Positions 8,462-15,015 of a DNA stretch of 15,015 nt are shown here, one piece after another; within the stretch, counting starts at the first letter, position 1, and each line of letters opens with the position of its first letter. This stretch comes from Baffinella frigidus (taxonomy: Eukaryota; Cryptophyceae; Cryptomonadales; Baffinellaceae), in the NCBI GenBank assembly GCA_026770585.1, contig MU648186.1, positions 1-15,015 on the forward strand, written 5' to 3'. A model generated the notes under the pieces. It ran no database searches. It was not told the DNA's origin and saw only the letters and a program-made list of their open reading frames with translations. The position numbers and the translations under genes were made by a program.

Positions 8462-8962
8462 TCATAGGCTGCAGCATCGGGTAGCGATATAGTATGAGTT
8501 GATGATGGTGGCTGCTCCGCAGCTGAGGCTGTCATTCTGATAAGTTGATTTGTTGTTGTTGGGAGAGTCATTGTGGTGATGCATCGTGACAGGTCTGGTA
8601 TCATTATGATAGTTGGTGTATTCTTGGATGAATGCAGCTATCATTGGTTTCGTTGCATCGTCATTTTTGGAGGAGTTTTTGTATAGAGCGTGCATGGTTC
8701 CGGAGCTGTCTGCAAGGAGGAATATTACAAACCAGTGAAATCCGGGGTTGAGGTGGAATACAACTGGTGAGGGGTCCTCTGAGTTTGGGGGTGCTGGGAC
8801 GCTCGTGTATCTGAATTGGTTGGGAAGGTCGTGGAACAGGGCAAGGGGTATGGCCAAGCGGCATTTGAGGTTTTGGAGGAGGGGATTTTTTAGTAGATGC
8901 CGTGTCAGGTTTTGGAGGGTGAGTGCACCAATTTGTAGGGTCTGTTCCGCCTCGCAGAACAT
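8462..8962 (-). CDS. Ulp1/C48-like cysteine protease domain of the retrotransposon
   Basis: 166 codons from the first ATG after an in-frame stop (TAA at 9002-9004). The Ulp1-type order of catalytic elements is visible: His76-Trp77 in GFHWFVIFLL, a following strand HALYKNSS, and Gln142 with Cys148-Gly149 in QNDSLSCGAATIINSYY. These resemble the HW, DS and Q-(6)-CG signature of SUMO-protease-like and adenain-like peptidases. The usual catalytic Asp after the HW strand appears as Asn96 here, so activity is uncertain. A single TGA separates this domain from the APE-bearing frame, which follows in the same phase, so the two were probably one polyprotein. In retrotransposons such domains may process the polyprotein or remove ubiquitin-like modifiers; that is inference. 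Confidence 0.65.
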   Translation of the reverse strand: MFCEAEQTLQIGALTLQNLTRHLLKNPLLQNLKCRLAIPLALFHDLPNQFRYTSVPAPPNSEDPSPVVFHLNPGFHWFVIFLLADSSGTMHALYKNSSKNDDATKPMIAAFIQEYTNYHNDTRPVTMHHHNDSPNNNKSTYQNDSLSCGAATIINSYYIATRCCSL

Positions 8963-9048
8963 GGATGCTGTTTTGGGGGCATGGTTGTTCAGCGCGTTCA
9001 GTTATCCGTTGATTTCGTTCAGCCCCGGGGATCAAAACTCCGTCGGAG

Positions 9049-9111
9049 TTTGTCAACTTTTGGACTTTTGATTTCGCTATTTCCGGGGATTTGTCAACTT
9101 TTGGACTTTTG
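9049..9111. repeat. 41-bp-period direct repeat at the retrotransposon 5' side
   Basis: A 22-base sequence beginning TTTGTCAACTTTTGGACTTT occurs at 9049-9070 and again at 9090-9111. A CCGGGGAT block precedes each copy (9024-9032 area and 9083-9090), so the unit is about 41 bp. It lies between the divergent retrotransposon and the plus-strand ORF at 9132. Tandem units at the 5' end of non-LTR elements often act as promoter monomers; that role is inferred here. A short palindrome, AACTCCG-T-CGGAGTT, precedes the first copy (9036-9050). Confidence 0.7.
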
Positions 9112-9131
9112 GGTTTTGCCGCAGAGATCGT

Positions 9132-10006
9132 GTGATGGCGGATGCGATGCATGACTTGGACGGGAACGAGGTTGAGAGGGAGTCGGAGGAGTCGATGGCG
9201 CGGGAGAGGGAGGAGAAGAAGGCCAGGGATCGGGAGCAGCGTCTCGCGGATCGGGAGAGGGAGCGGGCTGAGGGGGACAGTGAGTCGGGCGGCAGGGGCA
9301 GGGGCAGGTGCGGGCTCCCAACGTGGGGTTTGTCACTGTCATGGTGGCGTTCCAGTGCGCGTTTGGGGGTGGGCGCAGCACGGTGCATGTTGCGGGCCGT
9401 ATCATCAAGCATATCGGGGGTGAGATGTTTGAGAAGGGGTTGAAGAAGGTAGCTTTCGGGTTTCTCAGGGATGACCTGCAGGGGCGAGTGGGGGCAGGAA
9501 AGTCTCAGGTTCAGGGGTTCATGGAGGTGGCGGTTTTCAGTGGGGATGCCGCTTTGGTTGCTTCGGCGGTTGCGCTTCTGTTTGGTATGATAGGGCGCCT
9601 GGTGGGGTTCGAGCGCGTGCAGACGTTCTGGGTGGGGATGGGGCGTGATTCCCGGTTGATCAATGTTTTGGGGGAGGTCGATGACACAGCGGCTCAGGAT
9701 GCCCTGGAGGGACCGGGGGACATGTGGAAGTTGATTGCGTGCGCTGCTGGGGGACAGTTCGAAGCCACCACAGTGGTCCCGGAGAAGCTCGGCTGCCGGG
9801 TGGTACGGTTTGTCGGGGATGCCCCTCTGGTGAGGATGGCAGTTGCGACTATGTTGTCGGAGGGGTTCTTCGGGGACAGCTACACCCAGGAGGTTGTGAG
9901 GGATCTGATGACGTTTCAGGGCGAGCGGGCGAGGCTGGTGTTGCATTTCCCTACTGTGGGTGGGGCTGCGGTGCCTCTCCAGCAGCTCGAGACGGTCAAG
10001 AACTAG
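9132..10006 (+). CDS. Hypothetical protein, divergent from the retrotransposon, one frameshift
   Basis: The N-terminal part (from ATG 9132 or 9135) begins MADAMHDLDGNEVERESEES and is an Arg/Glu-rich coiled coil of about 58 residues. At a GGGGCA triple repeat (about 9293-9310) the sense moves to another frame that stays open to TAG at 10004-10006. That larger part (about 232 codons) has mixed hydrophobic and charged composition, with RIIKHIGGEMFEKGLKK, a hydrophobic VASAVALLFGMIGRL helix and an acidic GEVDDTAAQDALEGPGD loop. I do not recognise a family. If the shift is real, an internal ATG at 9347 would start the second part. The plus-strand reading is preferred because an open frame on a G-rich strand, where TGA/TAG are frequent, is less expected than the long antisense frame. 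It could be a retroelement gag-like protein or a host gene. Confidence 0.45.
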
Positions 10007-10590
10007 GGGTTGGGTGAAGCAAGATGGGGAGGGGGTGAGGGTCGTGTTGAGCGGTGTGGGGAGGTGGCAGGGTGGTGGTTGAGTGATGTTCGTGTTGGGG
10101 AGTGCGAGTGATGTGTGGCGGCCGGTGTTTTTATGTGAGTGAATCACGTCGGAGGAGATTGGTCTGAGGTGTCTCTGCTTGCGTGGGACGTTTTTTGCTC
10201 CTGTACAGTAGTTGTTAGTGAGGTGACTTTGTTTTCGAGGAGTGATTTCTGCACTTTTATAGTGCGGGGGCACCTCGCGCATTAGAGATCCGTTCGTAGT
10301 ATGGTCCTGAAATAGGCCTATGCCTAGAGTCCTAGGGGAGTGGTGGTTTCTTATGATCGAGGTACCTCTGTAGATGCTTCGCAAGTGTGGGACGCATGTT
10401 GTGTGGGCGTAATCTGCGCTGCAGTGTTTGCTTGGGAAGTGTAGCGCGCATGCTGTAGGGCCATGTTGGGTGTCTTTGGGGGGGTGCAGGCAGGTGTCGT
10501 TGGAATCGCGTTTTTTATTGATATTCTGCATTGGGTACAGAGTGTTTCTCTTGGGATGGGCACCTAGAGGTCGATGTTGATTCACTACCG
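10007..10590. other. G-rich stretch without a convincing gene
   Basis: No supported ORF on the plus strand. It contains weak imperfect repeats: the blocks around 10375-10410 (GCTTCGCAAGTGTG...) and 10431-10466 (GCTTGGGAAGTGTA...) share about three quarters of their bases. It may be the 3' untranslated part of the preceding ORF or the remnant of another element. G-richness matches the retrotransposon side rather than the DNA to the right. Confidence 0.35.
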
Positions 10591-10831
10591 TCGAGGTGGT
10601 CCGTCGTGTAGGTGATCTCGGTGAGGTGTCCCTGCGGGGGTCGGGGGGATCTTCATCGTGTGACGACTCGCTCACCTGTCACGACCCGCGCGACTCCCAC
10701 GTCGAAGCCTGGCGCACGCGTGGCCGGGTCCCCCCGCGACCTAAACCTCCGGTGGGACCCCCTCCACCTGCGCCGCTTGGAGCCATCACACCCCCCGCTG
10801 CGGTAACGGCGGTCGCTGCTGCCGACGCAGC

Positions 10832-11026
10832 CTGAGGGAGCACTACACTACCTACAAGGCGCTCGGCGCCGTGTGGCTTCAGATCAACATCGATCCCGAC
10901 AACTCCCCTCTCTCCTGGGACGACAACAAGGTCCTGGTGTACGAGGACCGCTCCCTGCCACGTGACACCTGCAACGACTTCGTCATCTACAGGAAGCTGA
11001 TCGATCTGCTGCCACCCCAGCGGTAG
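10832..11026 (+). CDS. Short exon-like ORF (64 codons), unknown
   Basis: The plus-strand frame LREHYTTYKALGAVW..., then INIDPDNSPLSWDDNKVLVY and ending YRKLIDLLPPQR with TAG, has a well-mixed protein-like composition with high GC at third positions, unlike its low-complexity surroundings. No ATG begins it; upstream the same phase runs into arginine/cysteine-rich sequence. It could be the last exon of a gene or a fragment of a decayed element. No family is recognised. Confidence 0.35.
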   Translation: MREHYTTYKALGAVWLQINIDPDNSPLSWDDNKVLVYEDRSLPRDTCNDFVIYRKLIDLLPPQR

Positions 11027-11164
11027 AAACCAGCCGGTCAGGAGGCAGCAGCAGCCTCGCCGTCCCCGCTCAACGACGTGCCGCCATTGAGGCAGCCTCA
11101 GGCCGCCCCCTCGAACCTCTGCTGATCATGATCCGAATCTCTTCACCTGCTATCAGCCTTCGAG

Positions 11165-11956
11165 ATGCGGGAGGAGAGTACTGCAGAAGCTCAAGGGTCC
11201 GACCGCGCTAAACACTTCAGCGAGGGCTGGAGGAGCCCGAGTCCCTCGACCGTCGCAGCTGCCTCGCGCCAACACTCCAGCGAGGGCTGGAGGAGTCTGA
11301 GCCCCTCGACCGTCGCAGCTCCCCCGCGTCAACACCTCAGCGAGAGCTGGAGGAGTCCGAGCCCCTCAACCGTCGCAGCTGCCTCCCGCCCCAGCAAGGA
11401 CCGAAGAACTCCGCCACGTCGCCGCAGCACTCCGCCACCCGCGGCGCCCCGACCACTCCCTCACGGGCGCCGTTCGTCGACCGTCAAATCCCCTCCCCTC
11501 GACTTCACCCACCACTCGCGCACCTCAGCGAGGGCTGGAGGAGCCGGAGCGCCGCGACTATCACAAACCGCCAGCGAACCCGGCCTAACCAGCCGGGCTC
11601 GAAGTGAAGAGCTCACCTGTGGAGCTCTCCACAATCCAGCCTCGGTGAGAACCACCGAGGATGAACAAGAACCCGAAGGAAACACCGCGCCACCGACGGC
11701 GTCTCCCGCGCCGACCCTCGATCGCCGCCTCTCTCTCTCCACCACCCCCTCGTTGTCGCCTACAGGCAACAAAGAGCGTGGTGGAGAACCTTTTTCCTCT
11801 AGGAATCAAAACCCCTATCAACCTCAACCTACGGTGTCCTGCTCCCTCTCTATGAAGCAAGACGCTGCTGGAAAGTGGTCGCTCGGGCTAGATAAAAGTT
11901 GGAGGTGTTGTAACCAAGGTGTCGGAATAATATCCGATTTCCGGAAACTCCCTTGA
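11165..11956 (+). CDS. Possible Ser/Arg/Pro-rich repeat protein (263 codons), doubtful
   Basis: An open plus-strand frame from ATG 11165 to TGA at 11954. Its start encodes three near-identical 20-residue units of the type HSSEGWRSLSPSTVAAP, because the 60-bp DNA repeat is a multiple of three. The rest is Pro/Ser/Arg/Thr-rich with no domain. The repeat keeping frame favours coding slightly. The low-complexity composition and three overlapping hairpins (11579-11660) argue for non-coding repeat DNA. The antisense strand is also largely open here. Confidence 0.2.
   Translation: MREESTAEAQGSDRAKHFSEGWRSPSPSTVAAASRQHSSEGWRSLSPSTVAAPPRQHLSESWRSPSPSTVAAASRPSKDRRTPPRRRSTPPPAAPRPLPHGRRSSTVKSPPLDFTHHSRTSARAGGAGAPRLSQTASEPGLTSRARSEELTCGALHNPASVRTTEDEQEPEGNTAPPTASPAPTLDRRLSLSTTPSLSPTGNKERGGEPFSSRNQNPYQPQPTVSCSLSMKQDAAGKWSLGLDKSWRCCNQGVGIISDFRKLP
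11207..11393. repeat. 60-bp tandem repeat, three units plus partial
   Basis: Units at 11221-11280, 11281-11340 and 11341-11393 share CAGCGAGGGCTGGAGGAG and CCCCTCGACCGTCGCAGCT with few substitutions and exactly 60-bp spacing. 11207-11220 is the partial start. An isolated further copy of the first half lies at 11521-11556. This is minisatellite-like. Confidence 0.85.
11521..11556. repeat. Detached partial copy of the 60-bp repeat
   Basis: CACCTCAGCGAGGGCTGGAG followed by GAGCC matches the beginning of the 60-bp unit at 11333-11360 and then diverges. It suggests the array was once longer or that the unit is dispersed. Confidence 0.6.
11579..11660. repeat. Cluster of three perfect hairpins
   Basis: Three perfect inverted repeats lie in 82 bp: CCCGGC/GCCGGG (11579-11597, 7-nt loop), AGAGCTC/GAGCTCT (11608-11628, 7-nt loop) and CCTCGGTG/CACCGAGG (11640-11660, 5-nt loop). 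Spacing is about 10 nt between hairpins. It could be a structured RNA or a recombination-prone site; no known RNA family is recognised. Confidence 0.6.
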
Positions 11957-13210
11957 CTCTCCTACTCCGAGGCGCGCTCGAAAGGCGGGCGCATCCAGTC
12001 GGATCAGGCCCTGCCCCCTCGTGTTAACCCAGAATCTATCGGGCACCCTCCCCTCGGCGCAGGACAACGGAAGCTCGAGGAAGTAGACCGGGCGGATGCT
12101 GAACCTGAAGATCGGACAGGACAGAATCCCCCCCCGAAACCCTGGGATCCACTCCCTCTCACATCAAACAAAACAACCAAGGAAACGCTCTATCTTGAAC
12201 GATTACCCAAAATCCATACCAAAAGAAGTACAGCTTCCACTCACAACATGAGGCATTAGGAGACGGGCTGTGACCTCTCGAAACATTGAACGCCCTGTCA
12301 GTGTTTGACCAAGCCCAGTGTTGGGAGAAGAATTCTCGACCTCCCCACAATGCCCCCTCATGGAATCACCTCTCGCGAATAGGCCCATGACAAGATATGA
12401 GATACACACCTTCATCTCTTCAATCCAAAACAGACTTCACACTCAAAACTGACCAAACAGTCCCGTTTCTCTCAAGGTGACTCGGAGACGAAGGAAACCC
12501 CCGATCTCTCCCTTCCTTTCCGACGCTGGCCCACATCAGGTGTCACCATTCCTGACTTGGCTGACTCTCTCGAAAGAAAAGCTCCGCTCTCGAAGATTCT
12601 GAAAATGGAAAGTGACACTGATCTGACCTGACTAAAAGTCCGTACCACGAGCCGACAAGGAGTGAGACGAAGACGACCCAGAGCCGGGATAAAATTCCTG
12701 ACCTCGCTCTGACTCCTGAAATCATGCCTCTGATCCCGACTCAGGGCTCGCTCTCCATAACCTCCTTGTAGAAGGACCCGTGACCCAGATGTCAACTTGA
12801 CTCCCTCGATTGGAGGGAGCCGCTGGCTGACCTCTTAACCTCTCGCGAAGCCCTTCTACCGCTGACTCGCTCCAACTCCCGGGCTATCCCTCAGGTGACG
12901 CACTAACCTCAGACTTCAAGTATCACTCTCTATCCTCTTACATCTCGTCTGAAAAGATCGATAGAATGCCACTCCTCAAAAGAACAAATCAACTCGACCG
13001 TCCTCCCTTCAGGAAGGAATCCGAGCGACTCCTATCCGCCGCGCGCCTCTTCGAAAGACGCACCTTCAGCTTCTCCCTCCGCGCCCTCGATGCCCTGAGA
13101 AGCGGACTCCGACTCGTAGATGTGTCTCTTCATCCTCGTGAGCGAGGGTGAGAGACCAGCATGACGTGGATAGGTTGTGAGCCTCCCAAGAGAAGCAAGG
13201 AAGGCTCAGG
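11957..13210. other. GC-rich C-skewed stretch without a recognised gene
   Basis: Only short overlapping frames on both strands. The longest plausible is 12966-13151 on the plus strand (61 codons, arginine-rich), with no recognised domain. CT-rich runs such as CCTCTCGCGAA (12361-12380 and 12838-12850) recur. It may be decayed repetitive DNA, introns or untranslated sequence. Confidence 0.3.
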
Positions 13211-13217
13211 ACCCCCT

Positions 13218-13250
13218 GACGTACTTAAGAAAGATCAACTTAAGGACGTC
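13218..13250. repeat. 12-bp inverted repeat
   Basis: GACGTACTTAAG and CTTAAGGACGTC are inverted copies matching at 11 of 12 positions across a 9-nt spacer (AAAGATCAA). It could be a protein-binding dyad or the relic of an element end; nothing nearby decides. Confidence 0.5.
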
Positions 13251-13463
13251 TGGGCAGAACGGTTGACTTATCAAAGTCAAGTGAAGTGGAAAATTGGGGA
13301 CGTGATTATTACAAGGAAGGCAGCTAACGGCTCCAATTCCCTCTTCACGAGAAGGGGGAATTTCGGGGCCGGAGCTTCATCCGAAATTTGCCTGCCCATT
13401 CCTGTGTCTGTCTGCCTGCCGCGGCCTCCTGTGAGCAGATTCCCCTGCTGTACTTCTACCCGC

Positions 13464-14185
13464 TCATAGAGCTGCATTAAGCTCCCTCCCAACTCGCGCG
13501 TCCTCTTTCTTTTCGGCTGCCCTCTGGGCAGAAGCCTCCTTCTTGTCCTTCGCCTTCTGCTCCTTCTGCTCCCGTTTCTGCTGTTTCGTCAGCTTCTCGA
13601 CCGGAAGAGCGTCGTTGGCGGCGTAGCCAGGCGCGGCGGGGGCGGAGGCGGGGAGCGCGGAAGGCAACGCGGCGCCCGGCTCGGCGGGGGCGGAGGAAGA
13701 TGCGGGGAGCGGCGCGGGAGGCGACGGGAAGACGGGCGCGGCGGCGGGCGCGGCGTCCGGCGCGGCGGGTGCGGATGCGGGGAGCGCGGGAGGCGGCGCA
13801 GCGGCGCCAGGACCTGCAGTGATACTTGTCAGGAAAGCCGTGGGACATCAATGATACGGCCCCCAGAGCTCAAAGAAGAAAGGTGCCAGCAACCAAGAAA
13901 GAGCCCAGGAGGGTGGAAGGAGATTGGACCTGGTCCTGGTTGGAGAGGCGCAGGCACCTGCTGCTGCCAACCATGCGGATCTGAAGGATCGGCGAAGCCC
14001 GACAACTCGTCGGGGTTGGGGAACCGCGGAGGATTCAGCTTGAGGGTACTGGCGTACAGCCACGCGAGGCTGAGAGGCGGCAAGGACGAGACATCCTGAT
14101 GTTGGAGATAGCTCAGCTGTGCCGCGTTGAAGGCGCACGCCATCGGCCGCGTTTGCTCGTTGATTGCGATGATTTCGTCCAACAT
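13464..14185 (-). CDS. Two-exon hypothetical protein with Ala/Pro-rich linker and Lys/Glu-rich C terminus
   Basis: Exon 1 (14185-13930) starts MLDEIIAINEQTRPMACAFN, with an in-frame TAA 6 nt upstream, and continues with LPPLSLAWLYASTL and FPNPDELSGFADPSDPHGW. Exon 2 (13813-13464) is Ala/Pro-rich, then KLTKQQKREQKEQKAKDKKE, a basic coiled-coil-like tail, and ends at TGA 13464-13466. The proposed intron (13929-13814, 116 nt) has GTCCAA at its 5' end, CTGAC as branch-like sequence and CACTGCAG at its 3' end, and it keeps the frame (201 residues in all). Alternative donors exist nearby (CATG/GTTGGC, also in phase), so the 5' splice site is uncertain. Unspliced, the frame ends at 13829. The basic tail may be nuclear or nucleic-acid-binding, but no family is recognised. 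Two heat-shock elements lie upstream. Confidence 0.5.
13814..13929 (-). other. Probable spliceosomal intron
   Basis: On the minus strand it begins GTCCAATC after CCAG and ends TTTCCTGACAAGTATCACTG CAG. Removing 116 nt joins a phase-1 donor to a phase-1 acceptor and restores the Ala/Pro-rich frame. T/C-rich interior composition differs from the very GC-rich exon 2. The donor choice is not certain. Confidence 0.45.
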
Positions 14186-14259
14186 CCTTTAGATGTGGTG
14201 ACAACCGTCAAAAAGGACTTATCAACCGTTGCATGTTCTGCTGACATGGTGATGACATC

Positions 14260-14303
14260 GAAGCTTCCAGAAGCGGAAAAAAACAATATCGAAGCTTCGA
14301 GAA
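14260..14303. promoter_or_regulatory. Two heat-shock elements upstream of the minus-strand gene
   Basis: GAAGCTTCCAGAA (14260-14272) and GAAGCTTCGAGAA (14291-14303) each fit three alternating GAA-nn-TTC-nn-GAA units, the consensus trimer site of heat-shock factor. They are 31 bp apart start to start and lie 75-118 bp upstream of the ATG at 14185. Function is inferred from the consensus and the placement. Confidence 0.6.
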
Positions 14304-14403
14304 GCAAAGAAAAAATATCGACGACCGGAATCAGGTCCGGATTGTACGGGGACAGGGTCACGTTACCAAAAATCAGGCGCCTTCAAAACGTGAAACTCCC
14401 GCC

Positions 14404-14459
14404 AAGTTAGTGAATTTAGTGAGCGGTACGAAAAAGACGCTCACTAATTTCACTAATTT
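14404..14459. repeat. Long imperfect palindrome (22-bp arms, 12-nt spacer)
   Basis: AAGTTAGTGAATTTAGTGAG-CG at 14404-14425 is inverted at 14438-14459 with 20 of 22 positions matching. The arms contain two TTAGTGA units each. It could be a MITE-like remnant, a binding-site array or a hairpin at a transcript end. Confidence 0.65.
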
Positions 14460-14601
14460 CAAGACATAAAAGTGCAAAACATCAGATTTGATGCCGGTCA
14501 GACACACCGGATAAGGTTCTTCGAAACACACTGGAATGCACTCGAGCCTTCCGGCATCGTCTCGAACGCTATAGATTTTGAAACATTTCAGAATTAGTGT
14601 T

Positions 14602-14621
14602 CCCGCCAATTTAGTGAGCGA
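14602..14621. repeat. Partial copy of the palindrome arm
   Basis: CCCGCCAATTTAGTGAGCG repeats the left flank plus arm of the 14404 palindrome (CCCGCCAAGTTAGTGA...), with one internal TTAGTGA unit deleted. This suggests a dispersed element about 200 bp long bounded by these sequences. Confidence 0.5.
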
Positions 14622-14749
14622 TTGTAGAATGGCTGTAATTGGTGCTCAACGAATTGAGAAATTCCTGATTTATGAGACCCGGAAAACCGTCCTCCGCTAA
14701 ATTGGAATCCCTAAACCTGATTCCTGCTAAGTCCCGTTCCTCACAGGAT

Positions 14750-14831
14750 TTTATTCCGGAATAAATGGGATTACGGCAATAACGGCGATTTTTCGCTTCC
14801 TTTCAACCCAATTCCGGGAATGCCGGAATTG
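14750..14831. repeat. Two palindromes rich in TTCCGGAA
   Basis: TTTATTCCGGAATAAA (14750-14765) is a perfect 16-bp palindrome. CAATTCCGG and CCGGAATTG (14809-14831) are perfect 9-bp inverted arms around GAATG. Both share the ATTCCGGAAT core, so they may be related units. Confidence 0.55.
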
Positions 14832-14902
14832 ACGGGATTAATGGAATTAAGTGGCACGGGTGTGAACAAAATTGAAAATCTGTCACAGGTTATGGACTCC
14901 GG

Positions 14903-14941
14903 AAAGCAAAAAGGGCAAAAAGAAAAGCAAAAAGGGCAAAA
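14903..14941. repeat. 21-bp-period purine-rich direct repeat
   Basis: AAAGCAAAAAGGGCAAAA occurs at 14903-14920 and 14924-14941. It is simple-sequence DNA; antisense frames reading CPFCF repeats across it are an artefact of the repeat. Confidence 0.6.
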
Positions 14942-15015
14942 AAGGAGAGTGGCGCGGGTTAAAAAGCGGGTCTTCTTTTTGTCAAAAGCCGATTCACACA
15001 CGATTCGGTCCATCT

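Larger units (their letters stand above)
2310..9115 (-). mobile_element. Non-LTR retrotransposon with protease, APE endonuclease, beta-propeller-like region, RT and RNase H-like tail
   Basis: A single long coding layout on the minus strand, C-rich on that strand, reads protease, APE, unknown segment, WD40-like repeats, RT and RNase H-like tail. The RT and APE motifs establish a LINE-type element. Protease plus APE plus RT plus RNase H recalls Dualen/RandI elements of Chlamydomonas, which also carry a restriction-like endonuclease; none is visible here, but the 3' end is missing. The frame is broken by a TGA (8462-8464), a TAA (3028-3030) and at least four frameshifts, so this copy as given cannot make one polyprotein. 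The 5' limit is set at the 41-bp repeat near 9049-9111 and is approximate. Confidence 0.8.

Noticed and set aside
9077-10675. 532-codon open frame on the minus strand, candidate ORF1 of the retrotransposon
   Set aside because: Minus frames rarely meet stops here because the plus strand is G-rich. The translation is Pro/His/Arg/Ser-rich low complexity without zinc knuckle or RNA-binding motif, and the plus-strand frame looks more protein-like. It remains the main rival reading.
12159-12795. Minus-strand ORFs of 60-107 codons
   Set aside because: Overlapping frames of similar length on a C-rich plus strand, no domain and no start or splice context.
14373-14609. 78-codon minus-strand ORF
   Set aside because: Its 3' half runs through the imperfect palindrome, so the LVKLVSVFFVPLTKFTNL repeat-like stretch is a by-product of the inverted repeat.
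14771-15013. 80-codon minus-strand ORF with CPFCF repeats
   Set aside because: The cysteine repeats come from the 21-bp purine-rich direct repeat; no zinc-binding spacing or other domain is seen.

Overview
The window looks like a microbial-eukaryote nuclear contig, most plausibly a green alga or another protist. The reasons are a probable spliceosomal intron, heat-shock elements, an ~6.8 kb non-LTR retrotransposon and a piece of an AT-rich, virus- or plasmid-like element beside GC-rich host DNA. The alga is an inference: APE-type non-LTR elements that also carry a cysteine protease and RNase H are known from Chlamydomonas (Dualen/RandI). No rRNA, tRNA or CRISPR was seen.

Layout. (1) 1-2310 is AT-rich and codes on the minus strand. 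It holds a protein-primed family B DNA polymerase that runs off the left edge and has one frameshift, a 77-residue basic protein, and the tail of a third gene. The first two genes share a 29-bp upstream element (27/29 identical), and a 9-bp hairpin follows the small gene. This is compact gene packing of the virophage / polinton-like virus / linear-plasmid kind. (2) At about 2310 composition changes abruptly and a C-rich, minus-strand non-LTR retrotransposon begins (about 2310-9115). Read 5' to 3' on its own strand it gives: Ulp1-like cysteine protease, proline-rich linker, APE endonuclease, an unidentified segment, a run of WD40-like beta-propeller repeats, reverse transcriptase, and a weak RNase H-like tail cut at the junction. 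Stops and one-base frameshifts, several at homopolymers, interrupt it. (3) 9049-9111 is a 41-bp-period repeat, followed by a divergent plus-strand ORF (9132-10006) of unknown function. (4) 10007-10590 is G-rich and non-coding as far as can be seen; near 10650 strand composition flips to C-rich. (5) 10590-13460 is GC-rich with only short ORFs, a 60-bp tandem repeat, a cluster of three hairpins and an inverted repeat; no family was recognised. (6) 13464-14185 is a minus-strand two-exon gene of unknown function, with two consensus heat-shock elements about 75-118 bp upstream. (7) 14400-15015 has palindromes and repeats, including a 22-bp-arm inverted repeat with a nearby partial copy, and no convincing gene.

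The most interesting points are the beta-propeller-like region inside the retrotransposon, the protease-APE-RT combination, the paired promoter element plus polymerase of the AT-rich element, and the heat-shock-element-driven unknown gene.
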